Notes: a model not told the origin generated them from the letters alone. Numbered from the stretch's first letter, positions 33,266 through 43,429 are shown. The stretch is DNA of 64,000 nucleotides from Thiohalophilus sp. (GCF_034522235.1 NZ_JAXHLN010000003.1:1612001-1676000), one strand, 5' to 3'. Numbers and translations are program-made.

Positions 33266-34782
33266 GAGCCGCTTCCTCCCAGTACCGCGCGAATATAGAT
33301 GTCCGGCTGCAGCAGTTGTTCGGCGATGGTGCGGGTCATGCTGTCCACCGGCCCGGCGCCGATCACCAGGGCGAGACACAACAGCAACAGGCCGCCGACC
33401 GGAAGCAGCTCTGCTCCTAAACGCCAGGCGATTTGCTGCGTCTTGTCAGCAGGCTTGTCACTGACCACCGAGCGATAGAAGAGCACGCTGCCCGAGCGCG
33501 CCAGAGCGACGATCGTCAGCAGGCCGCCACCGAGGACAATTGCCAGTACCCAGGCGATGGCGGGGCTGTCCAGCGCCGCGCGCAGGATTAGAAATTTACC
33601 CACAAAGCCCGACAGCGGCGGCAGCCCGGCCACCAGAAGGGCGAGAATAAAAAACAGCCCGCCAAGCAACCGGCGATCCGCCAGGACCACATTGGGGACA
33701 AACTGATCCCCGGCGTCCACGCGGCGCCGGGCGATGCTGTCGGCCAGCAGGAAGAAGGCGCCACCGGCAAAGCAGGTATGCGGCAGATAATAGAGTCCGG
33801 CGGCAATCCCGTCGACACCGCCCAGGGCAAAGGCGGTGAGCAGGGAGCCGACCGAGATGACCACCAGCCAGGCGATCTGCCGGCGCAGGGCAGTGCTGGC
33901 CATCACCCCCAGGGTCCCCAGTACCAGGGTCGTCAGGGCCAGCGGCAACAGCCAGGCATCGAGCAGGTCTGCCGCGGCCCCCTGGCCGTAGAGCAGGGTA
34001 TCCAGGCGTAAAATCCCGTAGGCGCCGACCTTGGTCATGATCACAAACAGGGCCGCCACCGGCGCGGTGGCGGCCGAGTAGGCCGCCGGCAACCACAGGT
34101 GCAGCGGCACCAGTGCTGCCTTGAGCGCGAACACGCCGAACAGCAGCAGCCCGGCCAGACGCACCAGCCCGATCTGTTCGGGCGTGACCTGACTGATCCG
34201 CACGGCCAGATCGGCCATGTTGAGGGTACCGAAGACGCCATACAGGGTGCCGACAGCAAACAGGAACAGCGTGGAGCCGGCCAGATTGATCACCACAAAG
34301 TGGAGTCCGGCGCGGGTCCGTTGGGGGCCGCTGCCGTGCAGCAAGAGGCCGTAGGAGGCGAGCAGCAGGATCTCGAAAAAGACGAACAGGTTGAACAGAT
34401 CCCCGGTCAAAAAGGCGCCCTGCAAACCGAACAGCTGTAGCTGGAACAGCACATGAAAATGCCGTCCGGCTCGATCCGCCCCCTGGCAGGCATATAGCAG
34501 GGCGAACAGGGCCAGCAGGGTGGTAATGACTACCATCCAGGCGGCGAGCGGATCGGCGACCAGGACGATACCGAAGGGAGCCTGCCAGTTACCCAGTGCA
34601 TAGACTTGCAGCGGCCCGTCGAGCACGCGCTGTAACAGGCGAACGGCAATGACGACCTGGGCCAGCAGGGCCAGCAGACTGAGGCCCCGTTGCCAGCGGA
34701 CCGTCATGCGGCGTAGCAGGAGCAACAGGATGCCGCTTAACAGCGGCAACAGGATCGGGGCGATAACCAGATGGGCCGTCAT
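33262..34782 (-). CDS. mrpD: Mrp-type Na+/H+ antiporter subunit D
   Basis: 506 residues, about 14 helices, homologous to NuoN/NuoM-type proton channels (VFALKAALVPLHLWLPAAY with the conserved Lys, VAALFVIMTKVGAYGILR). One of the two large ion-translocating subunits. Its start overlaps mrpC by 4 bp. Confidence 0.94.
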   Translation of the reverse strand: MTAHLVIAPILLPLLSGILLLLLRRMTVRWQRGLSLLALLAQVVIAVRLLQRVLDGPLQVYALGNWQAPFGIVLVADPLAAWMVVITTLLALFALLYACQGADRAGRHFHVLFQLQLFGLQGAFLTGDLFNLFVFFEILLLASYGLLLHGSGPQRTRAGLHFVVINLAGSTLFLFAVGTLYGVFGTLNMADLAVRISQVTPEQIGLVRLAGLLLFGVFALKAALVPLHLWLPAAYSAATAPVAALFVIMTKVGAYGILRLDTLLYGQGAAADLLDAWLLPLALTTLVLGTLGVMASTALRRQIAWLVVISVGSLLTAFALGGVDGIAAGLYYLPHTCFAGGAFFLLADSIARRRVDAGDQFVPNVVLADRRLLGGLFFILALLVAGLPPLSGFVGKFLILRAALDSPAIAWVLAIVLGGGLLTIVALARSGSVLFYRSVVSDKPADKTQQIAWRLGAELLPVGGLLLLCLALVIGAGPVDSMTRTIAEQLLQPDIYIRAVLGGSGS

Positions 34783-35105
34783 GCGTCGCGCCCGTCCACG
34801 TGGTCATTACCCAGTTCCGCGCGCGCCTTGAGGGCCAGCACGATGGCAAAGGCGGTCATGCCGAAACTGATCACAATGGCGGTGAGCACCAGTGCCTGGG
34901 GCAGGGGATCGGTATACTGGCTGATACCCTCGCGAATGATCGGCGGTTGACCAATGGTCAGCCGGCCCATGGCGAACAGAAAGACATTGACCGCATAGGA
35001 GAGCAGGGTCAGTCCCAGGACCATCGGGAAGCTGCGTCCGCGCAACATCAGATAGACGCCGCAGGCGGTCAACACACCGATGATGAACGATAACAGCGCT
35101 TCCAT
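34779..35105 (-). CDS. mrpC: Mrp-type Na+/H+ antiporter subunit C
   Basis: 108 residues, three helices, homologous to NuoK (LTACGVYLMLRGRSFPMVLGLTLLSYAVNVFLF; DPLPQALVLTAIVISFG). ATG overlaps the mrpA stop by one base. Confidence 0.94.
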   Translation of the reverse strand: MEALLSFIIGVLTACGVYLMLRGRSFPMVLGLTLLSYAVNVFLFAMGRLTIGQPPIIREGISQYTDPLPQALVLTAIVISFGMTAFAIVLALKARAELGNDHVDGRDA

Positions 35106-37915
35106 CAGGCTAGCTCTCCGGGCGGTTTCTGTTCCGTGCTATCGTCGCTGTGCAACATGCCGATAAAGATCAGAATCAGCAGCGTGGCACCCACCACGGT
35201 CAAATAGACCCCCAGATCGAACAGCATGGCCGTGGCCAGTTCAAACTCACCGACGATCGGCCAGTGCACATGACTGAAGGTGGAGGTCAAAAACGGATAA
35301 CCGAACCACCCGCTGCCCAGCCCGGTGAGGGTGGCCAGTAACAGGCCAATCCCGATCACCGGGTGCATGTTGGCGGGCAGGCGTGCCCGGGTCCAGCGTA
35401 CGCCGTTGGCCAGATACTGGGTAATCAGCGCCACGGCGGTTACCAGCCCGGCGATAAAGCCGCCACCGGGCAGATTGTGACCGCGCAGCAGAATAAACAG
35501 CGAGACCAGCAAGGCCATGGGCAGCAATATCCGGGTCAGGGAGGCCATGATGGTGGGATGGATGTCGCGATTCCACGGACGGCCACGGCGGTCGACCGTG
35601 GGGCCGCTCAGCGCCAGGTGTTCCAGCATGGCGTAGATCCCCAGTGCCGCCAGCGCCAGCACGGTAATCTCGCCGAGCGTATCGAAGCCGCGGAAGTCGA
35701 CCAGGATGACGTTGACCACGTTGGTGCCGCCGCCACCGCTGACGCTGTTGTCGAGAAAGTAATCGGAGATACTGCTAAAGGGCCGGGTCAATACCGCCCA
35801 GCTCAGCAGGCCTGCCCCGCCGCCGGCGGCCAGCGCCAGCAGCAGATCACGAGCGCGGCGCCACAGCCCGGATTCCGGCACCTGCTGCTGGGGCAGGTAA
35901 TAGAGGGCCAGCAGCAGCAGGACGATGGTGACCACCTCCACCGACAGCTGGGTCAGGGCCAGATCCGGCGCGGAGAATTTAACGAAAATCAGCGCCACGA
36001 TCAGCCCCACCGCACCCATCACGATCAGGCTTAACAGCCGTCGACGATGCAGCAGCACGGTTCCCAGCCCGGCGGCGATGATTCCCACGGCGGCGACCAG
36101 ACTCACACCATCGAGCGGCAGCGTACTGCGCGGGCCGCGCAGGATACCGTCGCCGGCCAGAAAACCGCTGATCCCCAGGACCAGGGCGCTGAACACAAAC
36201 CAGGCCAGCATGCGTTGCAGGGAGCCGATGTCGGTGTGCCGGGTAATGCCGGCTGCCAGGGCATTGAGGGCGCGCAGCAGGGCGTCGAACACCTTGCTGG
36301 CCTGAACATAGGGCTCGAAACGATCATACAGACGAAACAGGGGATAGCGCAGGGTGTATACCAGCAGCCCGCCGAGCAGGGCGATGATGCTCATCAACAG
36401 TGCCGGACTGAAACCGTGCCAGATGGCCAGATCAAAGTGCGGCAGTGGCGCTTGCAGGACACCCCCGGCGGCAATGCGCAACAGGGGTTCGACGGTCAGG
36501 GTCGGCAGGATACCCACCAGCAGGCACAACGCTACCAGCATCTCCACCGGCACTTTCATCCAGCGCGGCGGTTCGTGCGGTGTTTTGGGTAAACCGATCG
36601 GCTCGCCGTTGAAAAACACATCATGAATAAAGCGAATGGAATAGGCGAATGCGAAGACCCCCGACAGCGTCACCAGCGCCGGCAATATCCAGCCCAGTTG
36701 CAGATAGGTGGTGGCACTGACCGCTTCGGCGAAAAACATCTCCTTGGAGAGAAAACCGTTGAGCAGCGGCACTCCGGCCATCGCCCCGGCGGCCACCATC
36801 GCCAGCAGCGCGGTATGGGGCATGTATTTCCACAGACCGTTGAGTTGGCGCATGTCGCGCGAGCCACTTTCGTGATCGATGATCCCGGCGGCCATGAACA
36901 ACGAGGCCTTGAAGATGGCGTGATTGATGATATGGAATACCCCGGCCACCGCCGCCAGCGGGGTGCCGATGCCGAACAATAACGTGATCAGGCCCAGGTG
37001 GCTGATGGTGGAGTAGGCCAGCAGTCCCTTGAGGTCGTGTTTGAACAGGGCGACGATGGCACCGACCAGCAGCGTAATCAGGCCGGCGCCACCCACCAGC
37101 CAGGACCACTCCGGCGTGTTCGACAGGGCAGGAAAAAACCGCGCCAGCAAAAAGACCCCGGCCTTGACCATGGTGGCCGAGTGCAGATAGGCGGAGACCG
37201 GGGTGGGCGCCGCCATCGCATTGGGTAACCAGAAGTGAAACGGGAACTGGGCGGACTTGGTAAAGGCGCCGAGCAGAATCAGGATCAATACCGTCAGATA
37301 TTGAGGGTGATTGCGAATCAGCTCCCCGGCATTAAGGATCACAGACAGCTCATAACTGCCCACCATCTCACCCAGCAGCACAAAGCCCCCGAACATCGCC
37401 AGTCCCCCGGCGCCGGTGATGGCCAGGGCCATGCGGGCACCGTTGCGGGCCTCACTGCGATCCTGCCAGTAGCTGATCAATAAAAATGACGACAGACTGG
37501 TCATTTCCCAGAAGATCAAAAGCTGGATAATGTTTTCCGACAGGACGATGCCCAGCATGGCGCCCATAAACAGCAACAAATAGGCGTAAAAGCGTCCCAT
37601 GCAATCCTGCTCGGAGAGGTAATAGCGGGCATAGAGGACGATCAGCAGACCGATACCCAGAATCAGCAGGGCAAACAGCAGTCCCAGACCGTCGAGTCGA
37701 AAGACCAGGTCCAGACCTGCCGTCGGGATCCAGCTCCAGCGTTCGATGGTGGTCTCGCCGTCAAGGACCGGCATCATCAAAAACAGCAACTGGATCAGCG
37801 CGACAATGACTACCACGCCGGAGAGCCACGCCGCATGCAGTCGCCCCAAGCGGGAGACCAGCGCAGCCAGCATGCTGCCGACAAAGATTGTGAATACCAG
37901 TCCCAGCAGACTCAT
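35105..37915 (-). CDS. mrpA: Mrp-type Na+/H+ antiporter fused subunit A/B
   Basis: 936 residues. The NuoL-like proton channel domain (residues about 60-480, with FTKSAQFPFHFWLPNAMAAPTPVSAYLHSATMVKAG split over this region) is followed by a DUF4040-type region (DLALTQLSVEVVTIVLLLLALYY) and, from about residue 790, an MrpB-like domain (LRGHNLPGGGFIAGLV). The A/B fusion explains the absence of a separate mrpB and is typical of proteobacterial Pha/Mrp operons. First gene of the operon. Confidence 0.95.
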   Translation of the reverse strand: MSLLGLVFTIFVGSMLAALVSRLGRLHAAWLSGVVVIVALIQLLFLMMPVLDGETTIERWSWIPTAGLDLVFRLDGLGLLFALLILGIGLLIVLYARYYLSEQDCMGRFYAYLLLFMGAMLGIVLSENIIQLLIFWEMTSLSSFLLISYWQDRSEARNGARMALAITGAGGLAMFGGFVLLGEMVGSYELSVILNAGELIRNHPQYLTVLILILLGAFTKSAQFPFHFWLPNAMAAPTPVSAYLHSATMVKAGVFLLARFFPALSNTPEWSWLVGGAGLITLLVGAIVALFKHDLKGLLAYSTISHLGLITLLFGIGTPLAAVAGVFHIINHAIFKASLFMAAGIIDHESGSRDMRQLNGLWKYMPHTALLAMVAAGAMAGVPLLNGFLSKEMFFAEAVSATTYLQLGWILPALVTLSGVFAFAYSIRFIHDVFFNGEPIGLPKTPHEPPRWMKVPVEMLVALCLLVGILPTLTVEPLLRIAAGGVLQAPLPHFDLAIWHGFSPALLMSIIALLGGLLVYTLRYPLFRLYDRFEPYVQASKVFDALLRALNALAAGITRHTDIGSLQRMLAWFVFSALVLGISGFLAGDGILRGPRSTLPLDGVSLVAAVGIIAAGLGTVLLHRRRLLSLIVMGAVGLIVALIFVKFSAPDLALTQLSVEVVTIVLLLLALYYLPQQQVPESGLWRRARDLLLALAAGGGAGLLSWAVLTRPFSSISDYFLDNSVSGGGGTNVVNVILVDFRGFDTLGEITVLALAALGIYAMLEHLALSGPTVDRRGRPWNRDIHPTIMASLTRILLPMALLVSLFILLRGHNLPGGGFIAGLVTAVALITQYLANGVRWTRARLPANMHPVIGIGLLLATLTGLGSGWFGYPFLTSTFSHVHWPIVGEFELATAMLFDLGVYLTVVGATLLILIFIGMLHSDDSTEQKPPGELA

Positions 37916-38018
37916 GGGTCGCGTTTTATCCTTCTACAGACAACGGGTTTTTAACCCGCTGAACATAACTGTCAGGTTTGTTGTGGCGCAACGAAACGCA
38001 CAATACCACAAGCGTCTC

Positions 38019-38396
38019 TCAGGTGCCTGCATGGGGCGGTATTGCCGGGGCGTTCATTGGTCGTTTTTCATACAGATACAACCAGCCTTTGACAATGCGA
38101 TAGACCACCCAGAAAAAAGTCGCGAGCAGGATCAGCCAGCCGATCACAATGAAGTAAGTGATGGCGCCGATAATGAAGCCGATCAGGCTGTACCAGAAGG
38201 TGCGGATTTGCCAGCGAAAGTGGGATTCGAGCCAGGTGCCGCGCACATCATCCAGTTTGACGTAATTGACGATCACCGCAATCGCATAAGTCAGCGGACC
38301 GGTGACAAAGATCAGTGCCTGCAGCAGATAGACAATGTGGGTCAGTTTGACCAGATTGTCGAGGGGATCCTGATAGGGGTCGTAGGTCGGTTCCAT
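38019..38396 (-). CDS. Small membrane protein, DUF4870/Tic20-like
   Basis: 125 residues with three to four hydrophobic segments (VYLLQALIFVTGPLTYAIAVIVNYV; FWYSLIGFIIGAITYFIVIGWLILLATFFWVVYRIV). The pattern LESHFRWQIRTFWYS is typical of DUF4870 proteins. Function unknown. Confidence 0.75.
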   Translation of the reverse strand: MEPTYDPYQDPLDNLVKLTHIVYLLQALIFVTGPLTYAIAVIVNYVKLDDVRGTWLESHFRWQIRTFWYSLIGFIIGAITYFIVIGWLILLATFFWVVYRIVKGWLYLYEKRPMNAPAIPPHAGT

Positions 38397-38479
38397 AAGT
38401 TTAAGTTGTTTTTTATAAAGTTGTTGTTATGCCGGTTGTCAGAATAATGGCGAACAAGCTGTTCAATGAGTTACGTGCT

Positions 38480-40342
38480 TTATTGATTGACAGCCTGTTT
38501 TGCCGAAGCCTCTTCATCCGCAAGTTGCAGCCAGTTTGCACGGGCGGAAGATTGTGCCGGGGTGGCATCCGCCTGCCCGGTTAAATAGACCGTATCGGCC
38601 GGCGCCGGTTCCAGGCGGATACGGGTTTCGAACAGTTCATCCCGCCGAAAAACGTGAATTGTGGTTGGTGTATCAAGCGGATAATTCGCCAGCCGGGATT
38701 CCAGGTTATTTTTGTCGACCTTGATGCCGTCCCAGGCAATGATGACATCGCCGGCGGAGAGACCGGCTTTTTGCGCCGGTCCGTTGTCAAACACATGGCT
38801 GAGTCGGGCACCGGTGTTGTCGACGACGACCCGTGCGCCAAGCCAGGGTTGTGGTCGGTTGGCGATTTCATCAACCGCCGGCTCACCGCCCTTGTCATCG
38901 GCATTGCGGGCGGGGCGTAGTTGAAAATCGATACCCGGATCGGCGAACAGGTCTTGCAACGGCGGATCCTCGGTGCCGTAGACATAGCGGGTGAAAAAAT
39001 CGCTCAGATCCCGTCCGGCAATATCCGCCGCCAGCTGTTCGATCCCGCCTTCGGGCACGCCGATCCCTGCTTTGCCGTACGCCTGCCAGAGTCGACGCAT
39101 CAGATCATCCAGTGACTGCTGTTGATCCGTTACCCGGCGCAGGGTCAGATCCAGTGCCAGGGCAATCAACGCGCCTTTGGCGTAATAACTGACGATATTA
39201 TTCGGGGCGCTTTCATCCTGTTTGTAAAACTTGCTCCAGGCATCGAAACTGCTGTCGGCGACACTCTGCTTGAAACGTCCCGCGCCGCGCCACACGCGGG
39301 TGGCGGTCTGGCCCAGCAGCTGGAGATAACTTTGCGGTTCGATCAGACCGCTGCGCACCAGTGCCAGATCATCGTAATAGGAAGTGATGCCTTCGAAGGC
39401 CCATAACTGCCGGGTCGGGGTTTCGCGGCTCAGATCGTAGGGCATGAAGGCCGCCGGCTTGATGCGCTTGATGTTCCACAAATGAAAATATTCGTGACTG
39501 CACAGGCCGAGGAAATTGCGATAGTTGTCGTTGATCGCTTCCTGATCCGGCAGCGGCAGATCGTTGCGACTGCACAGCAGACTGGTGGAACTGCGATGCT
39601 CCAGCCCGCCGTAGCCCTCGCCGACCACCATCACCAGAAACAGATAACGCTCCATCTTCGGCAGTTCGCCATACATTGCAACATGGGTGGTGCAGATCTT
39701 TTCCAGGTCCCGGCACAGACGCGGCAGATCGGCGCGATGTTTGCCGGTGATGGCAATGTCGTGCGGCGTATCGGCGACTTCGAACGAGGCCAGATCGAAC
39801 TCGCCCATCTCCACCGGGTGATCGATCAATTCTTCATAGTCCCGGGCCAGATAGCTGCCGAAGCGGTACAGCCCGGCATCCAGGCGCGGCAGCGTGGTGG
39901 CGACCCGCCAGTTTTCATAGGCGGCGCCGGCCGGCGGGGCAATATCGACCCGGCAGGGTTGATCGCTCTGGCCGTCGACGGAGACAAACACACTGGTGCC
40001 ATTGAAATAGCCGTGGCCGGTATCCAGATGCGCGCCGCGCACCGACAGATCCCAGGCATAGACCTCGTATTCTATATATAAGGGCCCATCACAAGGCAAT
40101 ACCTGCCAGCTTGCCTTGTCCCGCTTTTCCACCGTCACCGGATTATGTTCTCGATCGGTCGCGTTGAGCCAGATAATGTTTTTGGCAAAGTCACGGATCA
40201 TGTAACTGCCGGGAATCCAGTTCGGCATACTCAGGCGCTGGCCGTCCGGATCCGGTTGTTCGATACAGCAGCGAACGCGAAACAGATGGGCTTCCGGTGA
40301 GACCGGAAAAATGGAATACGCGACAGGGTAATTCTGACTCAC
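38480..40342 (-). CDS. M61-family metallopeptidase with PDZ domain
   Basis: About 620 residues. Zinc motif HEYFHLWN with downstream Glu (region about residue 270), glycyl-aminopeptidase family N-terminal beta domain (MPNWIPGSYMIRDFAKNI) and a C-terminal PDZ (FDNGPAQKAGLSAGDVIIAWDG). I choose the GTG at 40342 (VSQNYPVAYSIF) because CGAGGA lies 5-6 bases upstream; a longer frame to 40411 would overlap the preceding gene. No signal peptide is seen, so it is probably cytoplasmic. Confidence 0.87.
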   Translation of the reverse strand: MSQNYPVAYSIFPVSPEAHLFRVRCCIEQPDPDGQRLSMPNWIPGSYMIRDFAKNIIWLNATDREHNPVTVEKRDKASWQVLPCDGPLYIEYEVYAWDLSVRGAHLDTGHGYFNGTSVFVSVDGQSDQPCRVDIAPPAGAAYENWRVATTLPRLDAGLYRFGSYLARDYEELIDHPVEMGEFDLASFEVADTPHDIAITGKHRADLPRLCRDLEKICTTHVAMYGELPKMERYLFLVMVVGEGYGGLEHRSSTSLLCSRNDLPLPDQEAINDNYRNFLGLCSHEYFHLWNIKRIKPAAFMPYDLSRETPTRQLWAFEGITSYYDDLALVRSGLIEPQSYLQLLGQTATRVWRGAGRFKQSVADSSFDAWSKFYKQDESAPNNIVSYYAKGALIALALDLTLRRVTDQQQSLDDLMRRLWQAYGKAGIGVPEGGIEQLAADIAGRDLSDFFTRYVYGTEDPPLQDLFADPGIDFQLRPARNADDKGGEPAVDEIANRPQPWLGARVVVDNTGARLSHVFDNGPAQKAGLSAGDVIIAWDGIKVDKNNLESRLANYPLDTPTTIHVFRRDELFETRIRLEPAPADTVYLTGQADATPAQSSARANWLQLADEEASAKQAVNQ

Positions 40343-40358
40343 AATATCCTCGGGATTA

Positions 40359-41249
40359 TTACGGCTGGTGTTCGATTTTAACAAAAATGCGATGGTGCTG
40401 TTCGCTTTCACGCCGGGTGGAGTGGGTTAGACCGCGCTGGCGGCTTTGCCTGCTTTCGACTGTGCCGCCCAGTTCCACCCATTCGCCGAGACGGGTATTC
40501 ACGGTCGTCTCCAGTCCGCTGACATTGATTCGTCCCTCGCCGGCGTTGTTCACGGAGGCCCGCTGCGGTCGAATAAACAATTGCACCTGCTCGCCGTTGA
40601 GTTGGGGTCGGATCTGGAAACCGCTGGTGACGTTTTGATAACGGGTCGTGTGGGTGACGGTGCCATCGGGGTTAGTGATCTGTTCGCGGATCGGCATGGC
40701 CTGACCGGTACGGATAGTGGCCCATTGCCCCTCCTGAACCCGGATGGTCTGCGCGGACGGCTCCTCCGAGCGGGTTCGGGTGCTGGACATCCCCACGCCT
40801 CCGCGGGCACCGCCCTCTATTTGCCGGCCGCCTTCGATGACGATTGTCTCTTCACCCTGATGCGGCACTTCACTGCGCACCCCGATAGCATCGTTACCGA
40901 TCCGGCCCCGGGCCGCGATCGACTGCTCGGCCTCGATGGCCTCATAATCGGTGGAGACGTACACGGTCAATTCCCGCAGCGCGGTGTCCACCTTGCCCAG
41001 CAGTTGACGAATTTCTTCAAGGTTTTGCGGGGTAGAGCGGATGATCAGCTTGTAGTCGGTGCCGGTAATACTGCCACCCTTGGCGACAAACGGCTTGAGC
41101 ATGGGAACCACTTCCTCAGCGGTGCGATGGCGCAGATCGATCACTTCAAGTTCCATCGTGTCAGGAAATACCGGTTGACTGACAAACAGGCCCAGCAACA
41201 ACGCTGGAATCAGCGCAAATCTGTTTATCACATATAAAACATTATTCAC
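40359..41249 (-). CDS. Secretin N-domain/NolW-like exported protein
   Basis: About 296 residues from the GTG at 41249, with a signal peptide (INRFALIPALLLGLFVSQPVF). The mature start MELEVIDLRHRTAEEVVPMLKPFV and IRSTPQNLEEIRQLLGKVD are typical of secretin N1/NolW domains, but the protein is too short to form a secretin channel. Its start codon lies directly against an intergenic repeat remnant. Sixteen bp before the M61 gene. Role unknown. Confidence 0.75.
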   Translation of the reverse strand: MNNVLYVINRFALIPALLLGLFVSQPVFPDTMELEVIDLRHRTAEEVVPMLKPFVAKGGSITGTDYKLIIRSTPQNLEEIRQLLGKVDTALRELTVYVSTDYEAIEAEQSIAARGRIGNDAIGVRSEVPHQGEETIVIEGGRQIEGGARGGVGMSSTRTRSEEPSAQTIRVQEGQWATIRTGQAMPIREQITNPDGTVTHTTRYQNVTSGFQIRPQLNGEQVQLFIRPQRASVNNAGEGRINVSGLETTVNTRLGEWVELGGTVESRQSRQRGLTHSTRRESEQHHRIFVKIEHQP

Positions 41250-41277
41250 TTTGCGTTCTCTGCGCCTCTGCGGTGAG
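41250..41277. repeat. GC-rich arm remnant of the nested repeat family
   Basis: actttgcgttctctgcgcctctgcggtg, equal to the outer arm in the copies at 25203 and 48300. It abuts the GTG start of the preceding feature, so it forms part of that gene's leader. Confidence 0.8.
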
Positions 41278-41283
41278 ATGATT

Positions 41284-41814
41284 TTACAAATAGAGCCGCC
41301 GGGCATCGGTCGGCACCTGACTGTGTTCCCAGACTTCATTGAAGTGCTGTAACAGATAGTGGGCCAGCCTGGGATCGTTGTAGTTGGCAATGCCTTCGTA
41401 ACGATCGCTCTGCTTGCGATGCAGTACAGCCCGCTCATCCACGATAAAAAAGGTCTCGTTATTATCCGTGTAATCCTTGTGGATCAGCCGGATTTCCATC
41501 GAACTGCTCAGGTGTCGGGCCAGTTCGATCAGCCGATGTCCGTGCCTGACCAGCGGTTCGATGTCGCGAATCAGAATGCGAACCTGTGACTGGGGATGGC
41601 GGGTCGCCAGACGGCGCAGCGCAATACTGAATTCCTGCTGATCGTAGAGTTTACCGTCAAGATAACGGCTGTACACAGCCAGGCTGCGCCGTCCCTTGTC
41701 GAGCATGTTGAGCAGGGTCTGATAATTATCCTGACTGTCGTTGACGATCAGCTCGCCAGTCTGTTCGCCGATGTCGGCACGGGTCAGTGCGGGAGTGTCG
41801 TCAATGTGCGCCAT
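41284..41814 (-). CDS. Phospholipase D-like (DUF7931-type) hypothetical protein
   Basis: 176 residues from the ATG at 41814 (MAHIDDTPALTRADIG). Words NYQTLLNMLDKGRRSLAVYSRYLDGKLYD and FFIVDERAVLHRKQSDRYEG resemble PLD-like domains that in other gammaproteobacteria are fused behind a GNAT domain. Here the GNAT domain is a separate gene directly upstream (10 bp). No complete HKD motif, so probably not catalytic. Confidence 0.65.
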   Translation of the reverse strand: MAHIDDTPALTRADIGEQTGELIVNDSQDNYQTLLNMLDKGRRSLAVYSRYLDGKLYDQQEFSIALRRLATRHPQSQVRILIRDIEPLVRHGHRLIELARHLSSSMEIRLIHKDYTDNNETFFIVDERAVLHRKQSDRYEGIANYNDPRLAHYLLQHFNEVWEHSQVPTDARRLYL

Positions 41815-41824
41815 GCTGAAAATT

Positions 41825-42268
41825 CTAGCCGATCCGGGCCAATTCCAGAACCATTCTTTTGTGCGGGATCCCCGCGTCCATGAAGGTTTCACCTTCAACC
41901 TGAAAACCGGCCTTGGCATAAAACCCCACGGCACTGACCTGGGCATTCAGAAACACCCGGGACAGTTGCTGTGCCCGGGCCATCTCCAGCAGACGCCTGA
42001 GCATTGCTGCACCCACGCCCTGACCCCGCGACTGTGACAGCACCGCCATGCGGCCGATGTGGCCGTTTGGCAGCAGGCGGGCCGTGGCCAGCGGGGTGCC
42101 GTCGCTATCGTTGACCAGCAGATGTATGGCGCTGTCATCCAGCCCGTCCCATTCCAGCGCTTCGGGAACCTGCTGTTCCTGGATAAAGACCTGGCGGCGG
42201 ATCGATTCGATGGCCGGGCGTGCCTCGCGGAAGGTGACCTGCTTCAGCGTAAAATCAGTCCGGCTCAT
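41825..42268 (-). CDS. GNAT-family N-acetyltransferase (ElaA-like)
   Basis: 147 residues; acetyl-CoA loop QSRGQGVGAAMLRRLLE and the ending GFYAKAGFQVEGETFMDAGIPHKRM. N-terminal FIQEQQVPEALEWDGLDD is typical of this subgroup. Overlaps the 3' end of roxA by 14 bp, so it is translated in the same transcript. Substrate unknown. Confidence 0.87.
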   Translation of the reverse strand: MSRTDFTLKQVTFREARPAIESIRRQVFIQEQQVPEALEWDGLDDSAIHLLVNDSDGTPLATARLLPNGHIGRMAVLSQSRGQGVGAAMLRRLLEMARAQQLSRVFLNAQVSAVGFYAKAGFQVEGETFMDAGIPHKRMVLELARIG

Positions 42269-43424
42269 CGATCAGCACCACGCCGAGATTGATCAGTTTG
42301 GTTAGCAAGTCAATAAATGCGGCATCTTTTCGCCATTGAGATACCGTCGACAGATCGTAAATGTCAAAGTCACATAGCCAGCGCAGTGGTTCAAATAATT
42401 CCCGCGCGACAGTCAGACTGTGACCGGCGGCAAACAGGGTGAGTTGTTGTCCGTGGTCAGTGTAGATCAGCCGGGCCCAGGGATTGCGTACCAGTACCGA
42501 CTGTTGCGCCAGCGTATGTTCAACCGATTCCCGGCCAAGGGGTGTTTCCAGCGGCAAAACGGCATCGGCCTGTTTGGCCTCGGTGAGCAGGCGGCCCAGC
42601 CACTCATTGAGTTGAGCATCGGATAAAAACCGCAGACGCAGGATATCGCGCAATTCGCGCAATGATTCGCCATCCAGGTGCGCGGGGTGATCGGGCAGGG
42701 CACGACCGGGATCGGTATAAAACTGTTGGCTTTGCTGATGTTCGACATAGTCATCGGCAAAGCTGCCGAGCAACTGGGTATAAGAAGGGGCGCGAAAGCC
42801 GACCGACAGGGTCATGCACTCACCCTCGGCAATACCATGATGCGCCACGCCGGGCGGCAGATACAACATGTCACCGGGCTCGAGCAACCACTCCTGTTCC
42901 GTCTCGAACTGTTTCAGGATATGCAACGCGGTGTCGGGAATGAAATTGTCTGCTCCGATCGGCTGTGTGTTGATCCGCCAGCGCCGGGTACCGCTGGCCT
43001 GCAGCAAAAAGACATCGTAATTGTCGACATGTGGCCCCACCGACCCCTGATCGGCGGCATAACTGATCATGATGTCATCCATGCGCCAGTCGGGAATAAA
43101 CCGGAACTGCTGCATCAATTCGGCCACGCCGGGAATGTACTTGTCGACGTCCTGCACCAGCAGGGTCCAGTGGCTTTTGGAAAGCTCGGTAAAACGTTGC
43201 GGGCTGAACGGCCCGTTTTCCAGATGCCAGGGGGTGGGGCCGCCTTTTTCCAGCACCAGTCGCGATTCAATGTCGGTTTCACAGGCCAGTCCGGCCAGTT
43301 CGTCGGCGCTCAGGGGCGGGACAAAGTTCGGAAAAGCCTGGCGAATCAGCAAGGGGCGTTGTTGCCAGTAGTTCTGTAAAAAATCGGCAGTGGAGAGTTG
43401 GCCTGGCGGAGTGCGTGCGGCCAT
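42255..43424 (-). CDS. roxA: Ribosomal protein L16 arginine hydroxylase RoxA (YcfD)
   Basis: 389 residues, JmjC/cupin oxygenase. Iron site VGPHVDNYDVFLLQ (HxD, about 125-127) and distal His in YLPPGVAHHGIAEGEC (about 188). N-terminal FLQNYWQQRPLLIRQAF is the family signature. Hydroxylates an arginine of L16 in E. coli. Five bp after purB, so an operon. Confidence 0.93.
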   Translation of the reverse strand: MAARTPPGQLSTADFLQNYWQQRPLLIRQAFPNFVPPLSADELAGLACETDIESRLVLEKGGPTPWHLENGPFSPQRFTELSKSHWTLLVQDVDKYIPGVAELMQQFRFIPDWRMDDIMISYAADQGSVGPHVDNYDVFLLQASGTRRWRINTQPIGADNFIPDTALHILKQFETEQEWLLEPGDMLYLPPGVAHHGIAEGECMTLSVGFRAPSYTQLLGSFADDYVEHQQSQQFYTDPGRALPDHPAHLDGESLRELRDILRLRFLSDAQLNEWLGRLLTEAKQADAVLPLETPLGRESVEHTLAQQSVLVRNPWARLIYTDHGQQLTLFAAGHSLTVARELFEPLRWLCDFDIYDLSTVSQWRKDAAFIDLLTKLINLGVVLIDEPD

Positions 43425-43429
43425 CGGGA

